Positions 1 through 8,366 are shown, numbered from the stretch's first letter. The stretch: DNA of 18,728 nucleotides from Verrucomicrobiia bacterium (GCA_030424825.1 JAUHWE010000013.1:1-18728); one strand, 5' to 3'. The notes: generated by a model from the letters alone, not told the origin. Program-made: numbers and translations.

Positions 1-69
1 TGTGGAATATTAGCGGTGCCTCTCCGACGTGTTTGCCCGTGGGAAGCCTCGTTAATCGTTTTCAACCCA

Positions 70-2187
70 ATGCCTCTCCTAATTTCATACGCCTCGGATC
101 TGAAATGGTTGGTCGGTATTTTGGCTGTATGCGGTTTTGTGGCTGAGGGGCGAGCGTCTGAAAAAGACCCTGCGTCAGGGCAGTCCTATTGGGCCTTCCA
201 GCCCCTAGCGCATCCTTCTATTCCTGAATCTAAAGATAGCGATTGGGTACGAAATCCCATCGATGCCTTTGTTTTGGAGCGATTGGAGGAAGCGAATTTA
301 GAGCCAGCCACTGAGGCGAGTCGGAGAACATTGATTCGAAGAGCATCCTTTGATTTGCTCGGGCTGCCACCGACCGCCGATGAAGTTGCGGCGTTCGAGA
401 GTGACAAGCGTCCAGATGCTTTTGAACGGTTGATTGACCGTATGTTGGCCTCACCTCGGTACGGTGAACGTTATGCCCGCCACTGGCTGGATTTGGTACG
501 CTATGCGGATACGGATGGTTACAAGGCGGATGTTCTGAGGCCGAATGCCTGGCGTTACCGGGACTACGTAATCGAGTCACTCAACGCCGACAAACCCTAT
601 TCTCGCTTCGTGGAAGAGCAGATCGCGGGAGACGAACTCTACCCTGATAGTGATGACGCAAAGCGAGCGACTGGATATTTACGACTTTGGCCGTACGAGG
701 ACAATCAGCCCGATATGGGCCGCCACTGGGGTGCGATTCTGGATGACATCACGGATGTGTCCGCAGACGTTTTTCTGGGTCTCAGCATGAAGTGCGCACG
801 GTGTCATGACCACAAATTTGATCCAATAACCCAAGAAGACTACTATTCGCTTCAGGCGTTTTTCGCCGCGATTTCTCCTTGGGAAGAAGTTTACCTAGGT
901 GGAGCTGATGCGAAACGGGAATATGAATCGAAGCTGGTCGATTGGGAAAAACGGACGGTGAGTATCCGCAGCGAGCTAGACGAGATCGAATCGGTAGCCC
1001 GTCAAAAAAGCTGGGATGCGGCATTTGCCAAACTCCCGCCGTATATTCAAGAAATCGTGATGCTAGTAGAGCGCAGTCCCTACGAGGAGCAGCTCGCTCG
1101 GTTCGCAGTAAAGCTGATTGGTTGGCGAATTTCCAAAGACCTTCAGAAGAATATTCCTAAAGATCGATTGGACGAGTGGAATTTTCTCAAAACTCAATTA
1201 TCTGAATACGACACCTTTAAACCAAAAGCCCGAGAGCAGGTAGCCTCTGTGCGGGATGTGGGAGGCGTTCCTCCTAAAACGTACATCGAGTCAAAAGTGA
1301 GTGAACGGGAGGTGGTGCCCGGGTACTTGTCCATTTTGAACCTGGAGAAACCGAAAATCCGTCCGATACCAGGAAATCCGAATACAACTGGGCGACGAGC
1401 GACCCTAGCGAAATGGCTCACGGACTCATCCAATTCAATTAGTGCTCGAGTGATTGCTAACCGGTTATGGCAATGGCATTTCGGATCAGGTATCGTCGCT
1501 TCCAGCAACGACTTTGGCACACTCGGGGAGCAACCGAGCCATCCAGAGCTGCTGGACTGGCTAGCTCAGTCCTTCATTGAAAAAGGATCGAGTTTGAAGT
1601 CGATGCACCGGCTGATTATGACCTCTTCGACCTATCGCCAAAGTTCAGTCCGAAAAGATGCGTTGGCTGAACGGATTGATCCGAACAACAATTTGTTGTG
1701 GCGGATGCCGATGAGGCGAATGGACGCCGAACAAATCCGAGACTCAATGCTATTCGTCAGTGGGGAGATCGATCTATCGATGGGGGGACCCGGCATCTCT
1801 GAGGAGGAGTCTAGCCGTCGTTCGATCTATGTGGTGAATAAGCGGAATAAGCTCCGGACGATGATGAACAGCTTCGACACCCCTGACCTGCATAATAGCT
1901 GTCATATTCGCGACGTAACGACCTCACCGTTGCAAGCGCTGAACATGATTAATGGCGAATGGGTGTTGTCTCGGGCCGAGAGATTTGCTAACTATCTCCT
2001 AGAGTACAGGTCTGACGGAATAGGGGAACGAATTGTAACTGCCTATGAGATAGCATTCGGGCGACCGCCTGAGATAGAGGAAATGCAACTAGCACAGGCA
2101 TTCTTTGGCGAAAGCGAGGATCTCGATTCGTGGACCGATTTTTGTCACATACTGCTCAATACAAACGAGTTTGTATATATCAACTAG
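70..2187 (+). CDS. Secreted DUF1549/DUF1553 (PSD1-type) protein, short form without N-terminal cytochrome domain
   Basis: Predicted exported protein of 705 residues if it starts at ATG 70. That start gives an N-terminal hydrophobic segment (about residues 12-27, LKWLVGILAVCGF region) that suits a signal peptide. The frame is also open upstream to GTG 16 and to the window edge, but those extra residues look non-coding. Residues about 60-255 form the DUF1549 (PSCyt2) domain, with the family's NPIDAFVLERL, RYADTDGY and heme-type CARCHDHKFDPI motif (Cys242, Cys245, His246). Residues about 440-695 form DUF1553 (PSD1), with ARVIANRLWQWHFG and the SSTYRQS motif. The usual N-terminal PSCyt1 cytochrome domain and the large beta-rich middle insert are absent, so it is about 330 residues shorter than the paralogue at 9966-13064. 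It lies 19 bp upstream of a DUF1501 gene, a frequent partner in PVC bacteria. The reaction is unknown; a redox or scaffold role in the envelope is inference. Confidence 0.9.
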   Translation: MPLLISYASDLKWLVGILAVCGFVAEGRASEKDPASGQSYWAFQPLAHPSIPESKDSDWVRNPIDAFVLERLEEANLEPATEASRRTLIRRASFDLLGLPPTADEVAAFESDKRPDAFERLIDRMLASPRYGERYARHWLDLVRYADTDGYKADVLRPNAWRYRDYVIESLNADKPYSRFVEEQIAGDELYPDSDDAKRATGYLRLWPYEDNQPDMGRHWGAILDDITDVSADVFLGLSMKCARCHDHKFDPITQEDYYSLQAFFAAISPWEEVYLGGADAKREYESKLVDWEKRTVSIRSELDEIESVARQKSWDAAFAKLPPYIQEIVMLVERSPYEEQLARFAVKLIGWRISKDLQKNIPKDRLDEWNFLKTQLSEYDTFKPKAREQVASVRDVGGVPPKTYIESKVSEREVVPGYLSILNLEKPKIRPIPGNPNTTGRRATLAKWLTDSSNSISARVIANRLWQWHFGSGIVASSNDFGTLGEQPSHPELLDWLAQSFIEKGSSLKSMHRLIMTSSTYRQSSVRKDALAERIDPNNNLLWRMPMRRMDAEQIRDSMLFVSGEIDLSMGGPGISEEESSRRSIYVVNKRNKLRTMMNSFDTPDLHNSCHIRDVTTSPLQALNMINGEWVLSRAERFANYLLEYRSDGIGERIVTAYEIAFGRPPEIEEMQLAQAFFGESEDLDSWTDFCHILLNTNEFVYIN

Positions 2188-2206
2188 CAAGTTGAGGAAG
2201 AAGACC

Positions 2207-3658
2207 ATGAAATTCTACCGTAACCAAAACCGAGAGATTGTACCGCATCGCGAAGCGGCGTTGTCTCGCCGAGACTTTCTGTTGCGAGCCGGAGGAGGCA
2301 TGACAGGGTTAGTCCTAGCCGGATTGCTAGGAACCGATCGGGCGTTTGCCTCTCCCGCGACTCCTTTAGCGCCGAAAGCGGGGCACTACGCGGGAACGGC
2401 AAAGCAGGTTATCTTTCTGTTTATGGAAGGGGGACCTAGCCACATCGATACGTTTGACCCCAAACCGTTGCTCAACCAGCTTGATGGTGAAGCACTTCCC
2501 AAAAGCTTCAAGGAGCCCATAACGGCCATGGGGGAACAAGGGTCACCGTTGATGGGTTCTCCGCGAAAATGGAAACGGCACGGAGAAAGTGGTCTGTGGG
2601 TTTCGGATTGGTTTCCCAATGTCGCGAAACATGTCGATGAGCTCGCCATTATTCGCTCTTGCTGGGCGGACGGATTGAACCATGTAGGTTCCGTTTGCCA
2701 AATGAATACGGGTTCGACCATCGGAGGTCGCCCGTCATTGGGCTCATGGGCCGTGTACGGACTCGGATCGCTCAATGAAAACCTTCCGTCCTATGTGGTG
2801 CTTGCAGATCGAAATAAGATGCCGCTTGGAGGCGTTCGCAATTGGGGGACGGGCTTCATGCCGGCAAGCTATCAAGGGACCTTGTTCCAGAATGGGACGG
2901 TTCCGATTCAGAACTTGGTGCCGCCTGAGGGAATTTCGGATACGCGCCAGCGCAAGAAACTGGATCTTCTTACTCGGCTGAATCGGAAACATTCGGAGCG
3001 GAATGACTTCGACGACGAGCTAGAAGCGCGAATCAATGCCTACGAGATGGCTTATCGGATGCAAGCGGAAGCGCCGGAGGCGGTTGATATTTCGTCGGAA
3101 GCTGAATCGACAAAATCCCTTTATGGAATGGACCGCAAGGAAACCGAGCCTTTTGGTCGGCAGTGCTTGCTGGCGCGAAGGTTAGTTGAGCGTGGCGTTC
3201 GATTTGTACAAGTCTACAGCGGGGCCGGAAGCGCATGGGATACCCATGCAAACCACGAGAAACGAAGCACGCAATTGTGTGAGTCGGTCGATTCGCCGAT
3301 CGCTGGTTTGCTGAGCGATCTAAAGCAGCGCGGGATGCTCGAAGACACGCTGGTCGTTTGGGGGGGGGAATTTGGACGCACTCCGATGAGTGAAAAGGGT
3401 GACGGCCGTGACCACAACCCGTTTGGCTTTACCATGTGGATGGCTGGCGGCGGAGTCAAAGGGGGCCAGACGATCGGGACGACTGACGAGCTCGGCTTGT
3501 GGGCCGTTGAGGAAAAGACCCATGTGCACGATCTGCACGCCTCCATCTTGCACGCGATTGGGCTGGACCACATGAATCTCGAATTCAAGACAGGGGGACG
3601 CCTCGAGCGCCCTACCATTAATACGGGTAACGTAGTGGAAAAGCTATTTACAGGTTAG
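2207..3658 (+). CDS. Tat-exported DUF1501 (sulfatase/alkaline-phosphatase-like) protein
   Basis: The start ATG 2207 is preceded by GAGGAAG at 2193-2199, and the frame upstream of it overlaps the previous gene, so the longer version from 2105 is rejected. The 483-residue product opens with a twin-arginine signal (SRRDFLLRAGG, residues 20-30, then a hydrophobic stretch ending AFA at about 48), so it is likely exported folded. The body is a DUF1501 domain, a family placed with the alkaline phosphatase/sulfatase fold. Visible landmarks are GGPSHIDTFD (75-84), WDTHANHEK (344-352), WGGEFGRTP (385-393), GRDHNP (400-405) and HVHDLHA (439-445). These histidines and aspartates suit a metal centre. It lacks the sulfatase CxPxR nucleophile motif, so it should not be called a sulfatase. 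It forms a two-gene unit with the DUF1549/DUF1553 gene upstream. The substrate is unknown. Confidence 0.93.
   Translation: MKFYRNQNREIVPHREAALSRRDFLLRAGGGMTGLVLAGLLGTDRAFASPATPLAPKAGHYAGTAKQVIFLFMEGGPSHIDTFDPKPLLNQLDGEALPKSFKEPITAMGEQGSPLMGSPRKWKRHGESGLWVSDWFPNVAKHVDELAIIRSCWADGLNHVGSVCQMNTGSTIGGRPSLGSWAVYGLGSLNENLPSYVVLADRNKMPLGGVRNWGTGFMPASYQGTLFQNGTVPIQNLVPPEGISDTRQRKKLDLLTRLNRKHSERNDFDDELEARINAYEMAYRMQAEAPEAVDISSEAESTKSLYGMDRKETEPFGRQCLLARRLVERGVRFVQVYSGAGSAWDTHANHEKRSTQLCESVDSPIAGLLSDLKQRGMLEDTLVVWGGEFGRTPMSEKGDGRDHNPFGFTMWMAGGGVKGGQTIGTTDELGLWAVEEKTHVHDLHASILHAIGLDHMNLEFKTGGRLERPTINTGNVVEKLFTG
3360..3368 (+). repeat. Run of nine G inside the DUF1501 gene
   Basis: Nine consecutive G residues encode the WGGE of the conserved WGGEFGR motif. 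The paralogous gene at 8539-9960 encodes the same residues with interrupted codons (TGG GGT GGC GAG), so the protein does not require the run. It is a plausible polymerase-slippage site. Confidence 0.6.
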
Positions 3659-3720
3659 GTTTCGTAGTTGCTAATTAGTGACATGTGGGTTTCGAATCAA
3701 ATCGTGACGGAATTGAGAGA

Positions 3721-4458
3721 CTAGGTCAGCCTCTCAGGGCGATAAGCAACGACGTCGATTTGTTTCGAGAATAGGACAGAAGGGTGTTGGCCCTTGATTT
3801 TGAAGTTTTCGAGCATGCTGTTCTCATGAATTTTCAGAACCGCTTTCTGCAGTAGCCACTGGGGATGATGAACTTCTGTTCGGTACAGATTGCCTTTCCT
3901 GCTTTGGCAATAGAGGCAATAGCGTTCGGTCGACCACTGTTCGAATGAGTCTTTGCTCCAAGTCTCTTTTTCCAAGGGTTTATAATTCGCTTTGAAGACC
4001 TCTTCGCCCACATTTTGTCGATACTCAAAACCTTGAACGTCTTCGCTGATGCTAACCGCTCCTTGTCGATAGGGTAGGTGAAAAAAGGTTCGAGCGGTCC
4101 AGGTAGTGAAGCGTCCAGGAACATCGAGGCTGAAAAACCAGACACCGGGCTTTCCTTGGTAGCTTACGTAGGTTCGAACATTGATTTCTGGAAAATCGCT
4201 GAGAAACGATACCTTGGGGCAGCCTCTCAGTGTTACGCCCTTCATATCGAATGGCACGATTGCTATCCAGGCTTTGCCATCGTGAAGATCAATGTCCAGT
4301 TCGGCAGGAACACGGGATCGAAGGTCATCGTAATCGATCTCCCAATGGATAAACGCGAGATTGAGCCAGGTTTGTGTCAGCAGCCAGTTCTGCCTTGGAA
4401 GTGCCCACGGACGATGGCTGGTTTGGTTGAAAGCAGGATGGTCGCTTGGATTAGCCAT
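3721..4458 (-). CDS. DUF2071 (YqjF-like) protein
   Basis: A 245-residue protein without signal peptide or membrane segment, recognised as DUF2071. It has the N-terminal WLLTQTWLNLAFIHWEID segment, then PAELDIDLHDGKAWIAIVPF, the core FPEINVRTYVSYQGKPGVWFFSLD, and RTFFHLPYRQG. Length is typical of the family. Members resemble acetoacetate decarboxylase in fold, but their activity is not established. Two cysteines lie close together (RYCLYCQSRKG, about residues 184-194). The start ATG (complement of 4456-4458) begins MANPSDHPAF; no strong ribosome binding site is visible. It is convergent with the DUF1501 gene (62 bp between stops) and divergent from the DUF1905 gene across a 379-bp gap. It appears unrelated to the exported gene set on either side. 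Confidence 0.88.
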   Translation of the reverse strand: MANPSDHPAFNQTSHRPWALPRQNWLLTQTWLNLAFIHWEIDYDDLRSRVPAELDIDLHDGKAWIAIVPFDMKGVTLRGCPKVSFLSDFPEINVRTYVSYQGKPGVWFFSLDVPGRFTTWTARTFFHLPYRQGAVSISEDVQGFEYRQNVGEEVFKANYKPLEKETWSKDSFEQWSTERYCLYCQSRKGNLYRTEVHHPQWLLQKAVLKIHENSMLENFKIKGQHPSVLFSKQIDVVAYRPERLT

Positions 4459-4837
4459 GATATAGTCTTTCAGGAATTATCTTCCATTGGGCCTACTAGG
4501 GCAATCGCTTCTGTGACTATTCATGGGTTCTAATTCGTCATAGATCCCTCTAGATACAATAGGAATCGTATGGGATGGGGTAGGTATGTCTCTGTGCGTA
4601 GTTATTGAATGAGGCATTTCTTGGCGGAATCGGATTAGACTCATTTTATCCCTGTCTGGAATTAGGCATTGTAGGTGGGGTTGCAGAATTCACCGACTAT
4701 ACTTCGTTGGGAACGTAGGAAGCAGACGGTTGGATTGCCCCCTCTGGCTTGTATCTACTCATCGAATTTCAGCGAATAAACTATTGCGAATAGGATTGTG
4801 GGGAACTAATCCGGCACCTATTGATTTTTTGACTACT
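4459..4837. other. Divergent intergenic region, no gene seen
   Basis: A 379-bp gap between the divergent DUF2071 and DUF1905 genes must hold both promoters if they are transcribed separately. I read both strands and found no coding-like peptide, no strong hairpin and no convincing -35/-10 pair. The open frame from 4730 into the DUF1905 gene encodes nothing like that family before ATG 4838. Confidence 0.5.
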
Positions 4838-5311
4838 ATGCATCGCTACCAGTTCGATTCCTACGTGTGCCGCGTTGATGGGGCAATGAATCCCCATGGA
4901 ATACCGGTTCCGGATGTTGTTTATGAACCGTTGAGAAAAGCGGGAGTAAAGCGCTTGATCGTGACGATTAATGGATACGAAATGAAAAGAGGGCTTCAGG
5001 GTAGCCGAGAGTTTGGCGGTCACATTGTTGTGGGTAAGCAACTGCTTGACAAGGCGGGTGTGGCCCATGACGACAAGGTTCGAATTGTGCTCAAAGCAGA
5101 TCCGAATCCCGAGCAGATTGATGTTCCCGATGAACTCCTCATTTCACTCGAGCAAGATAAAGAGGCCAATCGTCGATGGGAGTCATTGGCGCCCGGAAAA
5201 AGAAGAGGACTGGCGTATCACGTATCCAGCGCCAAGCGAGAGGAGACCCGAATCAAGCGAGCTCTCGACGTCGCCATGAAATTGAGAGCACGCACTTTGC
5301 ATGGAGATTGA
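4838..5311 (+). CDS. DUF1905 / YdeI-OmpD-associated-like protein
   Basis: Starting at ATG 4838 gives a 157-residue cytoplasmic protein (MHRYQFDSYVCRVDG...). Residues about 4-90 match the DUF1905 pattern: an FDSYV strand, IPVPDVVYEPLRKAGVKRLI, VTINGYEMKRGLQ, then GGHIVVGKQLLDKAG and DDKVRIVLKAD. Residues about 98-150 match the small YdeI/OmpD-associated helical domain (VPDELLISLEQDKEANRRWE, then LAPGKRRGLAYHVSSAKREETRIKRA). This pairing of domains is common in bacteria and has no proven activity. The 36-codon extension to 4730 is rejected because family homology starts at the chosen Met. No clear ribosome binding site precedes it. The stop overlaps a possible ATG at 5301 of a degraded downstream gene. 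Confidence 0.87.
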   Translation: MHRYQFDSYVCRVDGAMNPHGIPVPDVVYEPLRKAGVKRLIVTINGYEMKRGLQGSREFGGHIVVGKQLLDKAGVAHDDKVRIVLKADPNPEQIDVPDELLISLEQDKEANRRWESLAPGKRRGLAYHVSSAKREETRIKRALDVAMKLRARTLHGD

Positions 5312-5514
5312 ATTCATTGATTGTGAATACAGCTGAGTAGTCTAAATCGGACGGACTTAGGTTTCTGTTTGATGGAGATGCGGTGGATTGTGCAAGGGAG
5401 TTTGACTGGTTCGCCCAATCAGAATTCAATGAATGCATGGATGTCGACATATCCGTTGTGGTTGACGACGATACTGCCAAGGCGATCGGCAGTCAGCTGC
5501 CTGCAGGGAAGTAG
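5301..5514 (+). pseudogene. Degraded small gene, family not recognised
   Basis: An ATG at 5301, overlapping the end of the DUF1905 gene, begins MEIEFIDCEYS and stops at 5334-5336. One frame over, after a TAG at 5338-5340, a 57-codon open stretch (5341-5511, stop TAG 5512-5514) reads like real protein: SKSDGLRFLFDGDAV, then CAREFDWFAQSEFNECMDVD, then ISVVVDDDTAKAIGSQLPAGK. This stretch has no ATG or TTG near its beginning, so it is best explained as the remains of one gene joined by a frameshift. The opening MEIEF resembles the MEFEY opening of the next broken gene, so the two may be decayed relatives. The family is unknown, and the coding call rests on composition only. Confidence 0.35.
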
Positions 5515-5560
5515 ATTGATTCCAGTAGTCTCAATCACGTCAAATTCGGAGGAATAGTAA

Positions 5561-6056
5561 ATGGAGTTTGAATACATAATTTGGAGATAAAGCGATTGTT
5601 CAAGTCACAGGTTCGAGGTTTGATTTTGACCTAGATTAGGGAAAGATAATTACATTAGGGAAAGATAATTACATTAGGGAAAGAGATGGTTCATTTGAAT
5701 CTATTAAAGCTCTTCATGTTTTGAGGGACGTCGGAATTATATGCGCACTGACGTTTATAGGTGTCTTTGCCGTGGGATTCGTATATCCCGCAACCCATCG
5801 GCCAATTACTCAATTTTCTCTTCAGGTCAGTCACGTTATTCTAATGATTGCTGGACTTATGATCACTGGTAGTTTGACAGTATCGAACTGATGGCGTCAT
5901 CTCGTGGTGGTTGCTCTCAATACTTCGGTTCTCACTGTCTCCTATGTTGCGTTTGGTCTGACAATAACAGATTGGATAATCGATATCCCAATCACCAAGA
6001 TCTATATGTTAAATGGAGGAGGAATGTCTTCCCTGATATTTGGAGAAAACGCCTGA
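5561..6056 (+). pseudogene. Broken gene for a small membrane protein
   Basis: GGAGGA (5548-5553) sits 7 nt before ATG 5561, the best ribosome binding site in the window, but the frame from that ATG ends at TAA 5588. One frame over, the text continues as GDKAIVQVTGSRFDFDLD, a TAG at 5637, then DNYIRERDGSFESIKALHVL. Hydrophobic segments follow: IICALTFIGVFAVGFVY, VILMIAGLMITGSLTV, a TGA at 5889-5891, then VVVALNTSVLTVSYVAFGL, and a tail ending at TGA 6054. This predicts a protein of about 165 residues with a soluble N-terminus and three membrane segments, disabled by a one-base frameshift and two in-frame stops. A 19-bp tandem repeat lies across the damaged area. The long conserved-looking frame on both sides of the TGA is the main support. 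The family is not recognised. Confidence 0.65.
5635..5684 (+). repeat. 19-bp tandem repeat, about 2.6 copies
   Basis: The unit ATTAGGGAAAGATAATTAC occurs at 5635-5653 and 5654-5672 without change, followed by the first 12 bases at 5673-5684. The unit is not a multiple of three, so each copy shifts the reading frame. It lies inside the broken membrane-protein gene and probably arose by slippage. Confidence 0.95.
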
Positions 6057-6143
6057 AAGATATATGATGGCGGGATGCTCGCCCATTGGGATGGATTGGC
6101 CTTGTAGTTATGCGACATTTGATTCTGTTTGTTTTCCGTGAAA

Positions 6144-8366
6144 ATGAATAGACCCTTTTTCTATTTGGCGGCGATTGTGATTGCTGTTTTGTCCGTTCGT
6201 TCGGAACCAGTGCGACCTAACATACTCTATTTTTACGTTGATGATATGGGGTGGGGGGCGATCGGCCCGAATGGACAGTTCGAGAGGAAAGCCAAGGGGC
6301 TTCCTCATTTGATAACCCCGAATTTGGATCGACTGGCTGCCGAGGGGGTGAATTTCTCTCGATCCTACGGCTGCACGGTTTGCTCCCCCGCCCGTTCTTC
6401 GCAGCAGACTGGGTTTCATCAAGGGCATACATTCGGGGACCGGAACGATCCCGACAACGCCAAGAAAGCGATCCGTACAGACGATCTAACGATGGGCGAT
6501 GTCCTTTCTAGAGCGGGCTACGTCACAGGCTATTGGGGCAAGTGGGGATATGGAGGATCGCCTGAAAAGACCCCGAACCCTCAGATTCTAAATGTGCAAA
6601 CCTTGCCAACATCGCACGGATACCAGCATGTCGTCGCTGAGCTTCACCACGTCAGAGCCCATACGTTTTTCCAGCCAACTCTTTGGAAAGCGCCCGCATT
6701 GCCAAATGCGAGGGGAGGTCTCGAGTTGGTCCCCAATTCCTTGAGAAAATACCAGTCGAAAAAATCCTACCCCAATACGCCCGCACTGCAGAATCACGCC
6801 GACTATCCAGAGATTGCTTATTGCGATGATGTCTACGCCTTTTCCGCGCTCGATTTTGTACGGATCCAAGGTCAAAACTACAATGCAACCGGGCAACCGT
6901 TCTTTGGTTTGCTTGCAGTACAAGTGCCGCACGCTCCTTTTCATGAAATCGCGCAATTGCCGGAGTGGGACAGATGGTATCGAGGTAAATCGTGGTACAA
7001 ATCATTGTCTGACGAGGCGAAGCAATGGGCGTCGATGATAACGAGGATCGATGCCCATTTGGGCAATATTCTCGCCGCCCTGGAAGATCCCAATGGGGAT
7101 GGCGATAAATCCGATTCGATTGCGGATGAAACGCTGATCGTTTTTCAGTCCGACAATGGAGGTCCCGGGGGCGCGAGTAGAGAAGAGTTTGCTTCGAACG
7201 GAGTCTTGAGTGGCCAAAAAGGAAGGATAGAGGAAGGGGGTATCCGTATTCCCACTATGATGCGATTGCCCAAAGCGTTTAGCTCCCGTTCTACGCTCAA
7301 ACCTGGGACGACAACGGATCGAGTGCTTGATGTGACGGATTTGCTGCCTACTTTTAGTGAATTAGCGGGTGTGGATGCTCCTGTGGGGATAGATGGTGTG
7401 TCGATCGCTCCCACGCTGACAGGAAAAGGTTATCAACGCGTAAGAGAATATATCATACATGAAGCGGGCAATGGGCAGTCCATTGTACGAGGAGATTTCA
7501 AGTTAGTGCGTTCGAAGGAGGGTGATCTGGCGCTGTACAATCTTAAAGTGGATCCGGGCGAGGCGCACGACCTCGCGAGTTCAAACAGACCCCTTGTTGC
7601 GGAACTAGAGTCCTTGCTCTTGCGGGAGCGGGTGACAGAGCCGAGAGGGTTTGCGAACACCTACCACCACTGGATCGGAGGAGTGAATTCATCAGCAAAC
7701 GATGCTGATAACTGGTCTGACTATGAGTATTCAAATGCCGGTATATCCTACCTTGCTGACAAGGGGGCGCCCCGCGCTTCCTGGACCGCTCTTGTGGATG
7801 GAGGAGGCGATACTGTCGTGGAGTCAGACCTCGAGTTTCTGAGTTTGGAAATCAAGGGGAGGTCGCAAGTTCAGGAGATGTTTGTCAATGCCGGTGTGAC
7901 ATTGACAGGACGAAATGAGATTCGTTTGTCGCCTAATGGTGCGCTGTATTTTAACGATTCGACGATTGCCTCAGAACGGTGGGTGAACGTCAGTTCAGGC
8001 GCTTTGCTTTCAGGTAGCGGAGTGATTGAGGCTTCCGTGTTTAGCGATGGTTATGTGGACATTGCGATGGGAGGAGTCACCGTGAAATCAGATTACATCT
8101 CATTCGGTGATTCAGTTTTGCTCTTTGAGTTTCACTCCGGAATCAACAGTCTTCTAACGGTAGAAGGGAAAGCGGAATTATCTGGTGAGCTAAAGGTGCT
8201 GGTTGGAGGCGAGCCAGATTTCGAAAGGGGTAAATCGTACACATTGCTTAAAGCGAATTCGGTTACCGGCACGTTTTTCAATGAGAACGCTGAAGTGAAG
8301 ACTGCGAGTGGGGCGATCTTTAAGATTGGATATACGAACAATACCGTAACATTAACCGCTATGTGA
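6144..8366 (+). CDS. Secreted sulfatase fused to a C-terminal beta-repeat domain
   Basis: A 740-residue exported protein if it starts at ATG 6144; TTG 6129 and GTG 6138 in the same frame add only a few residues and do not improve the signal peptide (FFYLAAIVIAVLSV, residues 5-18). Residues about 25-500 are a type I sulfatase. NILYFYVDDMGWG supplies metal-binding Asp33 and Asp34. CSPARSSQQTG (Cys80 to Gly90) is the C-x-P-x-R signature whose cysteine is converted to formylglycine. SDNGG (336-340) supplies further metal ligands, and GQKGRIEEGGIRIP follows. Such enzymes remove sulfate esters, here probably outside the cytoplasm. Residues about 508-740 are not sulfatase: WIGG...NADNWSD-type text is followed by short strands with LSGSGVIEASV and LTVEGKAELSGELKVLVGG, like autotransporter- or PEP-CTERM-associated beta repeats. 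There is no terminal PEP-CTERM anchor. It is convergent with the DUF1501 gene. Confidence 0.92.
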   Translation: MNRPFFYLAAIVIAVLSVRSEPVRPNILYFYVDDMGWGAIGPNGQFERKAKGLPHLITPNLDRLAAEGVNFSRSYGCTVCSPARSSQQTGFHQGHTFGDRNDPDNAKKAIRTDDLTMGDVLSRAGYVTGYWGKWGYGGSPEKTPNPQILNVQTLPTSHGYQHVVAELHHVRAHTFFQPTLWKAPALPNARGGLELVPNSLRKYQSKKSYPNTPALQNHADYPEIAYCDDVYAFSALDFVRIQGQNYNATGQPFFGLLAVQVPHAPFHEIAQLPEWDRWYRGKSWYKSLSDEAKQWASMITRIDAHLGNILAALEDPNGDGDKSDSIADETLIVFQSDNGGPGGASREEFASNGVLSGQKGRIEEGGIRIPTMMRLPKAFSSRSTLKPGTTTDRVLDVTDLLPTFSELAGVDAPVGIDGVSIAPTLTGKGYQRVREYIIHEAGNGQSIVRGDFKLVRSKEGDLALYNLKVDPGEAHDLASSNRPLVAELESLLLRERVTEPRGFANTYHHWIGGVNSSANDADNWSDYEYSNAGISYLADKGAPRASWTALVDGGGDTVVESDLEFLSLEIKGRSQVQEMFVNAGVTLTGRNEIRLSPNGALYFNDSTIASERWVNVSSGALLSGSGVIEASVFSDGYVDIAMGGVTVKSDYISFGDSVLLFEFHSGINSLLTVEGKAELSGELKVLVGGEPDFERGKSYTLLKANSVTGTFFNENAEVKTASGAIFKIGYTNNTVTLTAM

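Larger units (their letters stand above)
5312..6143. other. Gene-poor stretch with gene remnants and a tandem repeat
   Basis: About 830 bp between the DUF1905 gene and the sulfatase gene contain no intact gene. They hold the two degraded genes and the 19-bp tandem repeat described in separate entries. The final 87 bp before ATG 6144 should contain the sulfatase promoter, but I see no clear -35/-10 boxes and no Shine-Dalgarno sequence there. Confidence 0.6.

Noticed and set aside
16..69. Longer start of the first DUF1549/DUF1553 protein from GTG 16 or from beyond the window edge
   Set aside because: The extra residues show no family similarity, and ATG 70 gives a better-placed signal peptide. 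The left edge prevents a final decision.
3659..3720. Terminator between the convergent DUF1501 and DUF2071 genes
   Set aside because: Only a short AT palindrome is visible; no stable stem followed by a T-tract on either strand.
4078..4533. 151-codon open frame on the plus strand overlapping the DUF2071 start
   Set aside because: It is mostly antisense to DUF2071, which has strong family similarity; this product has none.
5341..5514. Resemblance of LRFLFDG in the fragment to a SUMO/ubiquitin-like motif, hinting at a bacterial ubiquitin-like system
   Set aside because: Only seven residues match. The fragment has no start, no C-terminal diglycine and no nearby E1-, E2- or protease-like gene, so the match is most likely chance.
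5635..5684. Possible CRISPR array or iteron origin
   Set aside because: Copies are directly adjacent with no spacers and fewer than three full units, and there is no cas or replication gene nearby.
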